A stretch of DNA of 64,000 nt. Origin: Mongoliibacter ruber. Lineage in GTDB: Bacteria > Bacteroidota > Bacteroidia > Cytophagales > Cyclobacteriaceae. The notes below the pieces were generated by a model, which saw only the letters and a list, made by a program, of their open reading frames with translations, had not been told where the DNA came from and ran no database searches. The DNA lies in contig NZ_PVTR01000007.1 of assembly GCF_003003005.1 (NCBI RefSeq), positions 248,001 to 312,000 of the forward strand, read 5' to 3'. This document shows, piece by piece, positions 18,774-26,612 of this stretch (positions are counted from its first letter, which is position 1; every line of letters begins with the position of its first letter). A program made the translations under genes and the position numbers.

Positions 18774-19298
18774 ATGCAACGAACTAACGCTATTTTACTT
18801 GGATTGGGAGTAGGCTTGTTTATGGTTGTTTCTTGCGACCAAAGTGGCAATACGGAACAACAAGAACAAAGAGTAGATGAATTGGAGAATTTTGTTGACA
18901 GTGTAGAAACTGCCGTCAATAGAGAAGCGAATCATAACTGGACTGTATTGGATAGGAGGTATAACCAATTGGTGGCCAATGTGGAATCCTCCTATCAAAA
19001 TGCCAGTCAAGACGCCAGAGAAGAGTGGAATGACCTAGAGGAAAGATATGAAGAGGCCAAAGTTGAAGCCAGGACCAAGACTGCAAAAATGGAAGAAGAC
19101 GCCGAGAGGCATATGTCCAATGTAGAAGCTTGGTGGGAAAGTACCACAGCCAATACCCAAAGAAGTGGACAAAGAACTCTAGATGATATAGAAGAAGGTG
19201 CTAAAGACAGCTGGGAATGGTTGGAAAAGAATACCGAAAAACTCGGTGATAATGTGAGAAGTAGGTATGAAAAGATTAAAGCTGACCTTGAAGGATAA
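18774..19298 (+). CDS. Coiled-coil lipoprotein, probable stress protein
   Basis: 174 residues from ATG 18774 (MQRTNAILLGLGVGLF); eight upstream in-frame codons lack signal-peptide character and are dropped. The lipobox VVSC gives a lipid-anchored Cys near residue 22. The mature part is nearly all charged helix with spaced tryptophans (ANHNWTVLDRRYNQL, REEWNDLEERYEEAK, NVEAWWESTTAN, DSWEWLEKNTEKLGDN), suggesting a long amphipathic coiled coil lying on a membrane or on peptidoglycan. No named family is recognised. The sigma-54-type promoter and flanking stress genes suggest conditional expression. Confidence 0.85.
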   Translation: MQRTNAILLGLGVGLFMVVSCDQSGNTEQQEQRVDELENFVDSVETAVNREANHNWTVLDRRYNQLVANVESSYQNASQDAREEWNDLEERYEEAKVEARTKTAKMEEDAERHMSNVEAWWESTTANTQRSGQRTLDDIEEGAKDSWEWLEKNTEKLGDNVRSRYEKIKADLEG

Positions 19299-19355
19299 GG
19301 TTTTTAAAGATAGGATTGGGTGATTTTTTTAAGAGTGATTTATATTTTTACTAAT

Positions 19356-19398
19356 AAAAAAGAAAGGTTATTCATGCGTGGATAACCTTCTTTTTTTT
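19356..19398 (+). terminator. Terminator after the coiled-coil lipoprotein gene
   Basis: GAAAGGTTAT (19362-19371) faces ATAACCTTC (19382-19390), a near-perfect stem with a 10-nt loop, extended by flanking A and T runs and ending in nine or more T. It lies about 60 nt after the stop. Confidence 0.85.
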
Positions 19399-19400
19399 TG

Positions 19401-19544
19401 ATATATGTATTCCGTTTTTTCAAAACCGTAGAATCTAAACAATAAAACTAACCTTTGATTTCGAACCATTAAACTAAACATCTATAAGTATCCGTTAGCC
19501 AAAAAACCATCGTTTATTTGATTGGTGGCATAATTACGGATAAT
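19401..19544 (-). repeat. Dispersed intergenic repeat, copy A
   Basis: About 144 bp that match copy B (38764-38914) with many substitutions and small gaps. Shared blocks on the plus strand are GTAGAATCTAAA, TAACCT-TG-TTTCGAACCA, AGTATCC, TCGTTTA-TTGATT and CGGATAAT. The ends form short imperfect inverted repeats (TATTCCG or TATATCCG against CGGATAAT). It begins 24 nt after the stop codon of the minus-strand kinase gene and reads in that gene's direction. Confidence 0.75.
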
Positions 19545-19568
19545 TAAATCCATGTTTAAAAATCTTTG

Positions 19569-21011
19569 TTACACACAATCCAATGCTATAAAAAATGTGG
19601 TCCCCATTCCTTCCTTACTTTGGACCCGGATAGTACCACCATGACTGTAAATGATATTCTGAGTATTGGTAAGCCCGAGTCCCGAACCTGTTGATTTGCT
19701 GGTGTAAAAAGGTTCGAAAAGTCTGTCAAGCTTATCTTGAGGAATTCCTACACCATTATCTGAAATTTCCACCTGGCATTTATTGTTCTTAACAGCAGAC
19801 TTGACCCTCAACATGCCATAATCATGGTCCAGGGCCTCAATTGCATTGACCAATATATTGACAAAAGCTATCTTGACTTTTTCAACATCAACGTTTACGT
19901 CTCCAATTTCCGAAGAAAGTTGCTTTACAAGCTTGATATTTTTCAATTGAATTCTTTCTTCGACCTCTTCAATGGCTTCTTCCAATAGTTGGTTAAGGGG
20001 GTATTTTTTAGCCTCTAATTCTGTAAATCGGGTCGATTCCAACAATTCGGTAATGAGATGGTTGATTCGGGTGCAATTTTTTTTAATAGTGTCAATCAAA
20101 TCTCCACTTTCTACCCTTATGTTTTCAGGTAATTCATAACCTAGCTGTTCAGCGGAAAGGAGTATGGTGGTCAATGGGTTTTTTACCTCATGTGCCAAGA
20201 GTCTGGCGATCCTTCCGGTAGATGAAAATCTCCTAAGGTTATACAGTTCCTCTTCTTTGATTTTCAACTCTGTCAGGTCTTTGATCATGATCTGATACAG
20301 TTCCTTATTGGTTTCGTGTATTACCACAGAAATCAAAGCAATAATACTTTGCTCAGGGCTAACTTTTATGTTGGCCTCAAAATCCAAGACATCTGTATTG
20401 CTATGAAGGATATTTCTTAGGAAAACTTTATCCTCTTTTTCAACCAAAATATCAATGAAATATAAAGCGTGAAAATCATTTTCTACAGGATTGTAGCTGA
20501 ATTTTTGAAGAAAAGAAGGATTGAAGTCGATCACAAGTGAATCCTGATTGACGAGAACAATTGGATCTGCTGCTCTTTCAAAAATGTTTTTGAACTTACG
20601 TCCGGCAAGATCCAAGCTTTCATGCAGTTCAGCATCTCTTATGGCATACCTAATGGTTCTACCGAGCATTTGAGCATCAAAGCCACCCTTTACCAAGTAA
20701 TCAGATGCGCCAGACTCCATAGCCTGATTGTCTATCTGACCATTTTGAAGACCTGTAAGAATGATGACAGGAGCATGCTTTTTCTGCTTTTTTATCAAAC
20801 TCAAAACCTCTAAACCAGATTCAGAACCCAATCTGTAATCTACCAGATAAGCGTCAAAGCAGTCTTTGAGGTATTCTTTTGCTTGGCTAAAGCTCCTTGC
20901 ATGGGTCAACTCAAAATCCATGTGCTTATAACTTTTAAGCATCTTGTCGACCAATAAAAAATCGTCAGCGTCATCATCTACATACAAGACTGTTTTTTTA
21001 CTTACCTCCAT
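19569..21011 (-). CDS. Receiver-PAS histidine kinase
   Basis: 480 residues from ATG 21009-21011 (MEVSKKTVLYVDDDADD); a start three codons earlier is possible. Domain order: receiver (1-120, phospho-acceptor D58 in DAYLVDYRLG, Lys in SDYLVKGG), PAS (about 135-260), HisKA with the phospho-His in LLAHEVKNPLTT, and HATPase with N-box VNILVNAIEAL, G1 DNGVGIP and G2 GSGLGLTN. There are no membrane segments, so it is cytoplasmic and probably takes its input through the N-terminal receiver, the reverse of a normal hybrid kinase. The Rcp1-type regulator 24 bp upstream is the obvious partner. Confidence 0.92.
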   Translation of the reverse strand: MEVSKKTVLYVDDDADDFLLVDKMLKSYKHMDFELTHARSFSQAKEYLKDCFDAYLVDYRLGSESGLEVLSLIKKQKKHAPVIILTGLQNGQIDNQAMESGASDYLVKGGFDAQMLGRTIRYAIRDAELHESLDLAGRKFKNIFERAADPIVLVNQDSLVIDFNPSFLQKFSYNPVENDFHALYFIDILVEKEDKVFLRNILHSNTDVLDFEANIKVSPEQSIIALISVVIHETNKELYQIMIKDLTELKIKEEELYNLRRFSSTGRIARLLAHEVKNPLTTILLSAEQLGYELPENIRVESGDLIDTIKKNCTRINHLITELLESTRFTELEAKKYPLNQLLEEAIEEVEERIQLKNIKLVKQLSSEIGDVNVDVEKVKIAFVNILVNAIEALDHDYGMLRVKSAVKNNKCQVEISDNGVGIPQDKLDRLFEPFYTSKSTGSGLGLTNTQNIIYSHGGTIRVQSKEGMGTTFFIALDCV

Positions 21012-21035
21012 AGAAATCAATATATGGTGCGCCTT

Positions 21036-21479
21036 TTAATCCGGCAACACTACAGTTCTACCCCAATAAGTCTCAAGTTCCTTGCCTACGGATAGTAATC
21101 CGTCAAAAGTTCCTGGTTTGGTGATATAACTATTGCTTCCACTAGTATAGGTGATTTTTATATCATCTTCAAGTTGGGAAGTAGTAAAAATGATAACAGG
21201 GATTTTTTTCAAGTCCAAATCTGACTTGATTTCCACCAAAGCCTCTCTGCCATCTTTTTTTGGCATGTTTAGGTCCAGGAGAATGAGGTTTGGAAAGGGA
21301 TATTTCGCCTCATCTTTATATTTACCTTCTCTTTTTAAGTATTGAAGCAAGATTTCTCCATTCTCTACACATATAAGATTGGCTTTATCGAATGATTTTT
21401 TGAAAGCCTTTGTGATAAGAAGTCTATCATCGATATCGTCCTCAGCTACTAAAATATTGATTACTTTTTCAGTTTTCAT
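21036..21479 (-). CDS. Single-domain response regulator, Rcp1 type
   Basis: 147 residues, one receiver domain and no output domain. The acidic pocket is in ILVAEDDIDDRL, the phospho-acceptor is D69 in LILLDLNMPKKDG, with Thr in VIIFTTS and Lys in YITKPG. The PxPNLxLLDLNMPxxDGRE layout and the length are those of the Rcp1 subfamily, which pairs with PAS/GAF kinases such as phytochromes. It can pass phosphate by phosphorelay or by protein contact. It is followed 24 bp later by the receiver-PAS kinase. Confidence 0.93.
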   Translation of the reverse strand: MKTEKVINILVAEDDIDDRLLITKAFKKSFDKANLICVENGEILLQYLKREGKYKDEAKYPFPNLILLDLNMPKKDGREALVEIKSDLDLKKIPVIIFTTSQLEDDIKITYTSGSNSYITKPGTFDGLLSVGKELETYWGRTVVLPD

Positions 21480-21515
21480 GTTGTGGTGCGGGTTATAGAA
21501 AATGGCAGATACTTA

Positions 21516-21523
21516 CAAAGTTA
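21516..21523 (-). promoter_or_regulatory. Putative -7 element for the response regulator-kinase pair
   Basis: Minus strand TAACTTTG fits TAnnTTTG; transcription would begin near 21510, about 31 nt before the regulator ATG. No clear -33 box is seen. Confidence 0.4.
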
Positions 21524-21723
21524 AGAAAAATATTTTTGGTATAAGTATATTTGTAATTTTAATTTTAGAGAGTAATTTATGATTGTTTGTATTTTTAAGA
21601 TAAAAATTTATCTTTTGAAATGTGTTTGAGTGTAAATGAAACTAATTGAATTACCAGTACAATTCTGACAATAAATCAGAGTTTTGATATGATTCTATTT
21701 GGTATTCATGTATTCTTTTAAGA

Positions 21724-23139
21724 TTATCCTTGGTAATCAGGGAAGATCATATGGAAGGTGGTTCCTTTACCTTCTTCTGATTCTGCATAGATTACACCTT
21801 CCATTTTTTCAAAGATCTTTTTGCAAATAGCCAATCCAATACCAGTTCCTTCAAAGATATCTTTGCCATATAGTCTCTGGAAAATAACAAAAATTTTGTC
21901 AGCATATTCCTGATTAAATCCAATTCCATTATCACTTACCGTAATGTGATAATATTGTATTTTTTGGTCAGGTTCTTCAATATGTTTTTTGACCAAATCA
22001 TAAGGAGCGGTTTCTGCATATATTTGAATAGTAGGAGGGGTTTCTGGTTTTGAAAATTTGATAGCATTGCTGATTAGGTTTTGGAAAACAGCTCTCCAGT
22101 CCATGTATGAACCCCATACTCTTGGGAGTTGCCCCATCTTTATTTGGGCATTCTTTTCTTTTACCAAGATGTAAAGGTCATCCAGTACTTCCTCAACCAC
22201 TTCAGACAGTTGGAGATGACCTTCCTCCTCTTTATGTCTACCTGCCCGACTGTATTCCAAAAGGTCTGTGATCAACTTTCTCATCCTGTTTGCAGCGTAT
22301 GCGATGCGCTCTAAATATAGTTTTCCCTCACCTTCCAAAGTGTCTTTGTATTGTTCCTGCAACAGGTCGTTAAATGAGGTGATTTTCCTTAAAGGTTCTT
22401 GAAGATCATGAGAGGCTACATAAGCAAATTGCTCTAATTCTTTGTTGGAAATGTTTAATTGATTGACCTGTTCTTCTAACAGTTCTTTGTATTCGGCCAA
22501 TTGTTTGGTACTTTCTTCCTGTTTGTTTTTATACCTTGAAAATGCGTTGAAACTTAGAATCACCGCCATAATCGCGATGGCTACTACTGCAAAAATAATT
22601 ATTGAAAGTACGTTGAGGTTATTGATCAATCCTTGCTCTTTTTCTTGAATAGAACGTTGGTGTTTTTCAAGTATCAAATTGTTCTGGATTTTTATCCTTT
22701 GACTAAACTTCAGGAAATTCTCTTTTCGGTTTTCCCTTACATAGCTTAGGTACCCTTCATAGTCAGGATGTGAGTTCAATGAGTTTTGGAATGTTTGCCT
22801 TCGACCTTCAATCAAAACTCTTATAGAATCAATCCCCTCCATTCCTTGGTCGATTTCAAGAGACAGTTCTTTGAGGCTATCAATTTTTTTGTAAATGTAA
22901 GATTCAATTTCCTGCATGCTGTCAAGAAAAGTGGAATCAAAAGTGGTGGCAAAGCTTAGAATTGCAATTTCATTCTCAAGTACTCTATTATGTATGTCGT
23001 TTGTGTGGGCAACCATCTCATCTGTTATTCTACTTACATGTTGAATATGATTGATACGGTGTAAAGTGTAAATAGAAATCAGTCCGGTAAGGATGATCAA
23101 CACCAAAGTGAGGATGGTAAATGACTTAATTTTGTCCAT
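21724..23139 (-). CDS. Membrane histidine kinase with CHASE3-like sensor region
   Basis: 471 residues. The first membrane segment (about 7-28, FTILTLVLIILTGLISIYTL) and second (about 178-200, IIIFAVVAIAIMAVILSF) flank a 150-residue helical periplasmic region with the length and character of CHASE3. A coiled coil leads to HisKA, with the phospho-His in FAYVASHDLQEPLRK, and HATPase (N-box FQNLISNAIKFS, G1 VSDNGIGF, G2 GTGIGLAICKKI). The SHDLQEPLR box is typical of phytochrome-like kinases that pair with Rcp1-type regulators, so it probably feeds the adjacent regulator 244 bp downstream. Confidence 0.92.
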   Translation of the reverse strand: MDKIKSFTILTLVLIILTGLISIYTLHRINHIQHVSRITDEMVAHTNDIHNRVLENEIAILSFATTFDSTFLDSMQEIESYIYKKIDSLKELSLEIDQGMEGIDSIRVLIEGRRQTFQNSLNSHPDYEGYLSYVRENRKENFLKFSQRIKIQNNLILEKHQRSIQEKEQGLINNLNVLSIIIFAVVAIAIMAVILSFNAFSRYKNKQEESTKQLAEYKELLEEQVNQLNISNKELEQFAYVASHDLQEPLRKITSFNDLLQEQYKDTLEGEGKLYLERIAYAANRMRKLITDLLEYSRAGRHKEEEGHLQLSEVVEEVLDDLYILVKEKNAQIKMGQLPRVWGSYMDWRAVFQNLISNAIKFSKPETPPTIQIYAETAPYDLVKKHIEEPDQKIQYYHITVSDNGIGFNQEYADKIFVIFQRLYGKDIFEGTGIGLAICKKIFEKMEGVIYAESEEGKGTTFHMIFPDYQG

Positions 23140-23321
23140 AATTACTAATCAAATAAAATAATAGTACGCAATGTGGGGCTTCTATTCCCCGAAAATCTTG
23201 AACCTGACGGAGGTATATTTTAGAAGAGGTGCCTGAGAGCCCTAAATTGACTTTTAGCTCAATAGGCATAAAGTTTGAAATTTTTCTGGAAAATATTATT
23301 TAAACTTTAAATATTTAAAAC

Positions 23322-23474
23322 ATGGGAAATTTATTGTATTTAATTGCTTTGATTTTGGTTATCGGATGGATTTTCGGTGCTTTTGTTTACAGTGTAGGTG
23401 GATTGATACACATTTTGCTAGTACTAGCAATCATAGCAATCCTATTCAGAGTAATTTCCGGCAGAAGGGTATAG
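23322..23474 (+). CDS. lmo0937 family small membrane protein
   Basis: 50 residues from ATG 23322: MGNLLYLIALILVIGWIFGA, then FVYSVGGLIHILLVLAIIAI and LFRVISGRRV. This is the standard two-segment lmo0937 pattern (first hydrophobic helix, GGLIHxLLVxAxI second helix, basic tail). The function is unknown; in Bacteroidota such genes are often found near CsbD and other stress genes, as here. It is shorter than usual gene-calling limits and could be missed. The upstream sequence AGGCATAAAGTTTGAA (23264-23279) resembles a sigma-54 promoter but has GA where GC is needed. Confidence 0.85.
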   Translation: MGNLLYLIALILVIGWIFGAFVYSVGGLIHILLVLAIIAILFRVISGRRV

Positions 23475-23649
23475 CTGGGCATCTGAATCAAGTAGCATTA
23501 TTTGCTTTGACAAAAACTAAACCAAGAGGCAGAGATTACTTCTGTCTTTTGGTTATGTTTAAAATTATAAATTATTTGTTTTTGGTAATAATTAATCTTT
23601 GATTGTTGAAAAATAACTAATAGGGAGAAAAACAAGTTGTGATAGCCAG

Positions 23650-24000
23650 ATGGGAAAAGGGGTAATTTTGATTATTGATGATGAGATAGGCATATTAAAT
23701 TTGTTATCAAGATTTCTTAAAAGAAGGGGTTTTGAGGTTCATACGGCCATAAACCTTTCTGAAGGAAAGAATCAATTGGAAAAAATTGATCCTGATTTTT
23801 TATTTTTAGATGTCAATCTACCAGACGGCAACGGTCTGGAAAGCCTTCCACATTTAAAAGACACTTATCCAAGTTTAACTGTAATTATGATGAGTGCTTT
23901 TGATCATGGGAAAATGAGAAGCATAGCAAAATCCCAAGGTGCCTTGGCGTTTCTCAGTAAACCCTTTTCTCTGGCTGAAATCGACCAAATTATTGTTTGA
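23650..24000 (+). CDS. Stand-alone receiver-domain response regulator
   Basis: 116 residues forming one receiver domain: acidic pair in LIIDDEIGIL, phospho-acceptor D54 in FLFLDVNLPDGNGLE, Ser in MMSAFDH and Lys in AFLSKPF. No output domain is present. It lies 15 bp before the NtrC-type activator gene, so both are probably translated from one message. It may act as a phosphate sink or intermediate for the same kinase, or bind a protein partner. Its receiver resembles the NtrC family more than the Rcp1 family of the neighbouring minus-strand unit. Confidence 0.92.
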   Translation: MGKGVILIIDDEIGILNLLSRFLKRRGFEVHTAINLSEGKNQLEKIDPDFLFLDVNLPDGNGLESLPHLKDTYPSLTVIMMSAFDHGKMRSIAKSQGALAFLSKPFSLAEIDQIIV

Positions 24001-24015
24001 TTTAATTCTGTATTT

Positions 24016-25443
24016 ATGGCTAAAATATTAGTAATAGACGATAACCTCGATATCTGTAATTTGCTTAAGCGGTTTCTTTCCAAAAAAGGTCATGAGGTGG
24101 AGACTACAATGAGCGGTTCAAATGGGATAGAATTGGTTAAAAAAAATAAATTTGACCTCATTCTTTGTGATTTTAAACTAAGGGATATTGAAGGCCCTGA
24201 AATACTCCAAGAAGTCAAAAAAATTTCTCCCCAAACAAAACTGGCTATCATCACAGGATACTCGGATGTGAGGATAGCAGTAGAGGTTATGAAAAAAGGC
24301 GCATTTGACTATGTAGTCAAACCACTCATTCCGGATGAAATTCTGAGTTTGATCGATAGGGCTATGAAGGCTCCTTCACCCACTCAAAATGTAGAAGAAA
24401 AAGCACCTATAAAAAAAGACAAACAACCCGAAAGTCCTTATCAGGATGAGGAAGAATATATTTGGGGAAAAGGACCTGCTTCCAAAAATCTCCTCAAGGA
24501 GGTGACTTTGGTTGCACCAACCAATTTCTCTGTGATTATTTATGGAGAGAGTGGTGCTGGGAAGGAAAATATTGCAAGGACAATACATAATTTAAGTCAA
24601 AGAAAAGACAAACCATTTATTGCCATTGACTGTGGCGCTTTGACAAGAGATCTTGCAGGCAGTGAGCTTTGGGGACACGAGAAGGGAGCATTTACAGGAG
24701 CTATGGCTGCCAAAGAAGGTCAGTTTGAATTGGCCGATGGCGGTACTATTTTTTTGGATGAGATAGGTAACCTTTCCTATGATATCCAAGTAGGTTTGCT
24801 CAGGCTGGTGCAGGAAAAAAAATTGAGGAGGATAGGGGGCGTAAAAGACAAAAGTATTGATGTAAGAATATTGGTTGCCTCCAATGAAAACCTTAAGGAT
24901 GCTGTGAGTAAAGGCAAATTCAGAGAAGATCTTTTTTACAGGTTTAATGAATTTATAATTAGCGTCCCACCTCTTAGAAAAAGGGGAAAGGATATTTTGC
25001 TCTTTGCTGAACATTTTTTAAAGTCAGCCAATAAGGAATTGAACAAAAGCGTTGAAAGGTTTTCTGATGAAGTTGCAGAACTGTTTACACAATATGAATG
25101 GCCAGGTAACTTGAGGGAAATGAGAAACATTATCAGAAGATCGCTACTTCTTTCTGATGGTGATGAAGTCAATATTTCAGCTATTCCCCACGAAATAGTG
25201 CATGCACATAAGTTTTCTTTCAAAGAAGATGCAGAATCACATTCAGGAGTAGCATTCAAGTCCACTAAAACCAAAGATAATGAGGAGCCTGTGGACTTAA
25301 AGCTTATAGCTGCTCAAGCTGAAGCCGAAGCCATCAAAAAAGCACTGTTGGAAAATCAATACAATAAAACAAAAGCTGCCAAGCAATTGGGCATAGATAG
25401 AAAGACACTTTTCAATAAAATCAAACTTCACAATATAGTTTGA
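24016..25443 (+). CDS. NtrC-family sigma-54-dependent response regulator
   Basis: Activates transcription with RNA polymerase-sigma-54 by ATP hydrolysis. 475 residues in three parts. Receiver: 1-120, D52 in LILCDFKLRD, Lys in DYVVKPL. AAA+ domain: about 145-385, with Walker A GESGAGKENIA, the sigma-54-contacting loop GAFTGA, Walker B GGTIFLDEIGN and the arginine segment REDLFYRFN. C-terminal Fis-type helix-turn-helix: NKTKAAKQLGIDRKTLFNKI. All functional motifs are intact. Its cognate kinase is not certain, as the two nearby kinases lie on the other strand. The sigma-54-type promoter at 18713 is a plausible nearby target. Confidence 0.96.
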   Translation: MAKILVIDDNLDICNLLKRFLSKKGHEVETTMSGSNGIELVKKNKFDLILCDFKLRDIEGPEILQEVKKISPQTKLAIITGYSDVRIAVEVMKKGAFDYVVKPLIPDEILSLIDRAMKAPSPTQNVEEKAPIKKDKQPESPYQDEEEYIWGKGPASKNLLKEVTLVAPTNFSVIIYGESGAGKENIARTIHNLSQRKDKPFIAIDCGALTRDLAGSELWGHEKGAFTGAMAAKEGQFELADGGTIFLDEIGNLSYDIQVGLLRLVQEKKLRRIGGVKDKSIDVRILVASNENLKDAVSKGKFREDLFYRFNEFIISVPPLRKRGKDILLFAEHFLKSANKELNKSVERFSDEVAELFTQYEWPGNLREMRNIIRRSLLLSDGDEVNISAIPHEIVHAHKFSFKEDAESHSGVAFKSTKTKDNEEPVDLKLIAAQAEAEAIKKALLENQYNKTKAAKQLGIDRKTLFNKIKLHNIV

Positions 25444-25458
25444 TGAAATGATTCAAAA

Positions 25459-25498
25459 ACAAAAAGTCCGTGACAGCGATCTGCCACGGACTTTTTTT
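25459..25498. terminator. Terminator between the NtrC-type gene and the M23 peptidase gene
   Basis: AAAAAGTCCGTG (25461-25472) pairs with CACGGACTTTTT, loop of about 12 nt, followed by more T. It serves the convergent genes on both sides. Confidence 0.88.
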
Positions 25499-25516
25499 AT
25501 AAAAGAACAACCATCT

Positions 25517-26494
25517 TTAAGAAAGTGATTGGTTTTCCTTTGATGCCAATTCAAGGATTTTATCAAATTCCTCCGGCGTCAGGTCTTGGAAGAAATATTG
25601 AACAGGATTGACAAACTTGTTGTCTTTGATTACTTCATAATGTACGTGTGGGGCAGTAGAAGAACCTGTGTTTCCTACAGTTCCGATTTGATCTCCTCTT
25701 TTTACTTTCTGTCCCTTTCTCACCATGAAATCATTCATGTGCGCGTAACGAGTCACAAATCCAAAACCATGATCGATTTCAATATGCTTTCCATATCCTC
25801 CAAAAACTGTGGTAACACTTTTTACAATGCCATCTCCTGTGGCATAGATAGGAGTTCCTTTTGGAGCTGCAAAATCTACTCCGCTATGCATTTTTCTTAC
25901 CTTAAGGATAGGATGTAATCTCATTCCATAACCCGAAGCGAGAAGGTTTAAGTTTTCATTCAATACAGGCTGTATAGCTGGTATAGAAGACCAATACTCT
26001 TCTTTTCTCAATGCAAGTTCTGTTACTTCATCGTAGCTAACAGACTGTACATACATCTGTCTTTTTAGTGCATCTATTTTAGAATTCAGCGAAATGATCA
26101 GTTTTTCCTGATTCAGTCCCTTCTCCCGGATCTCTTTGTATTTGTCGGTCCCGCCTACACCAGCCATTCTGATTTCAGGCGCAATGGGTTCTGATTCAAA
26201 TATTATCCTATAAAGGTTATCATCTCGAGACTGTAAATCAGCCAACATTTCATTCATTTTCCCGACCTCTTCTTCCATGAGGCTGTAGTACAACTTCAAC
26301 TCTTTATTCTCCCTTTTGAGCATAAGCTCCTTAGGGCTATCAAAATAAAGGTTGAAAACGATGATAAACACAATGGCCAATACAGATGCCAAAGACAAAA
26401 AGCCCAGACTGTTGAGAAGTGTGTCCCACTTGCTTCTCTGGTATCTTTCGTATTTACAGGTTTTAGGGTCGTAGTAATATTTTATTCTACTCAT
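25517..26494 (-). CDS. M23 family peptidoglycan metallopeptidase
   Basis: 325 residues from ATG 26492-26494 (MSRIKYYYDPKTCKYERYQR); about 30 upstream in-frame codons cross the promoter and are not used. A membrane anchor (about 40-62, LGFLSLASVLAIVFIIVF) is followed by a coiled coil and a C-terminal LytM domain. The zinc ligands are visible in MRLHPILKVRKMHSGVDFAA (His and Asp of HxxxD) and APHVHYEV (HxH). Such proteins cut peptide cross-links in peptidoglycan, or activate amidases if inactive; here the active-site residues look complete. The gene is divergent from alaS. Confidence 0.93.
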   Translation of the reverse strand: MSRIKYYYDPKTCKYERYQRSKWDTLLNSLGFLSLASVLAIVFIIVFNLYFDSPKELMLKRENKELKLYYSLMEEEVGKMNEMLADLQSRDDNLYRIIFESEPIAPEIRMAGVGGTDKYKEIREKGLNQEKLIISLNSKIDALKRQMYVQSVSYDEVTELALRKEEYWSSIPAIQPVLNENLNLLASGYGMRLHPILKVRKMHSGVDFAAPKGTPIYATGDGIVKSVTTVFGGYGKHIEIDHGFGFVTRYAHMNDFMVRKGQKVKRGDQIGTVGNTGSSTAPHVHYEVIKDNKFVNPVQYFFQDLTPEEFDKILELASKENQSLS

Positions 26495-26564
26495 TACAAT
26501 TTGCAGGCTAATTCTTATAATTTTGTAGCCCTTAAGGGCTTGGGGGGTTAAGCTTCGAAGTCCG

Positions 26565-26572
26565 CAAAGATA
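26565..26572 (-). promoter_or_regulatory. Putative -7 element for the M23 peptidase gene
   Basis: Minus strand TATCTTTGC, a strong match to TAnnTTTG with the usual following C. The start would be near 26559, 65 nt before the ATG. A 14-bp palindrome AGCCCTTAAGGGCT (26527-26540) lies in the resulting leader. No proper -33 TTTG is seen. Confidence 0.5.
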
Positions 26573-26612
26573 ATTAATAATCAATAGAATCCGAACATAC
26601 TCAAAAGCTTAC

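Noticed and set aside
23264-23279. A sigma-54 promoter in front of the lmo0937 gene (AGGCATAAAGTTTGAA)
   Set aside because: The near-invariant GC of the -12 element is GA here, so the match is insufficient.
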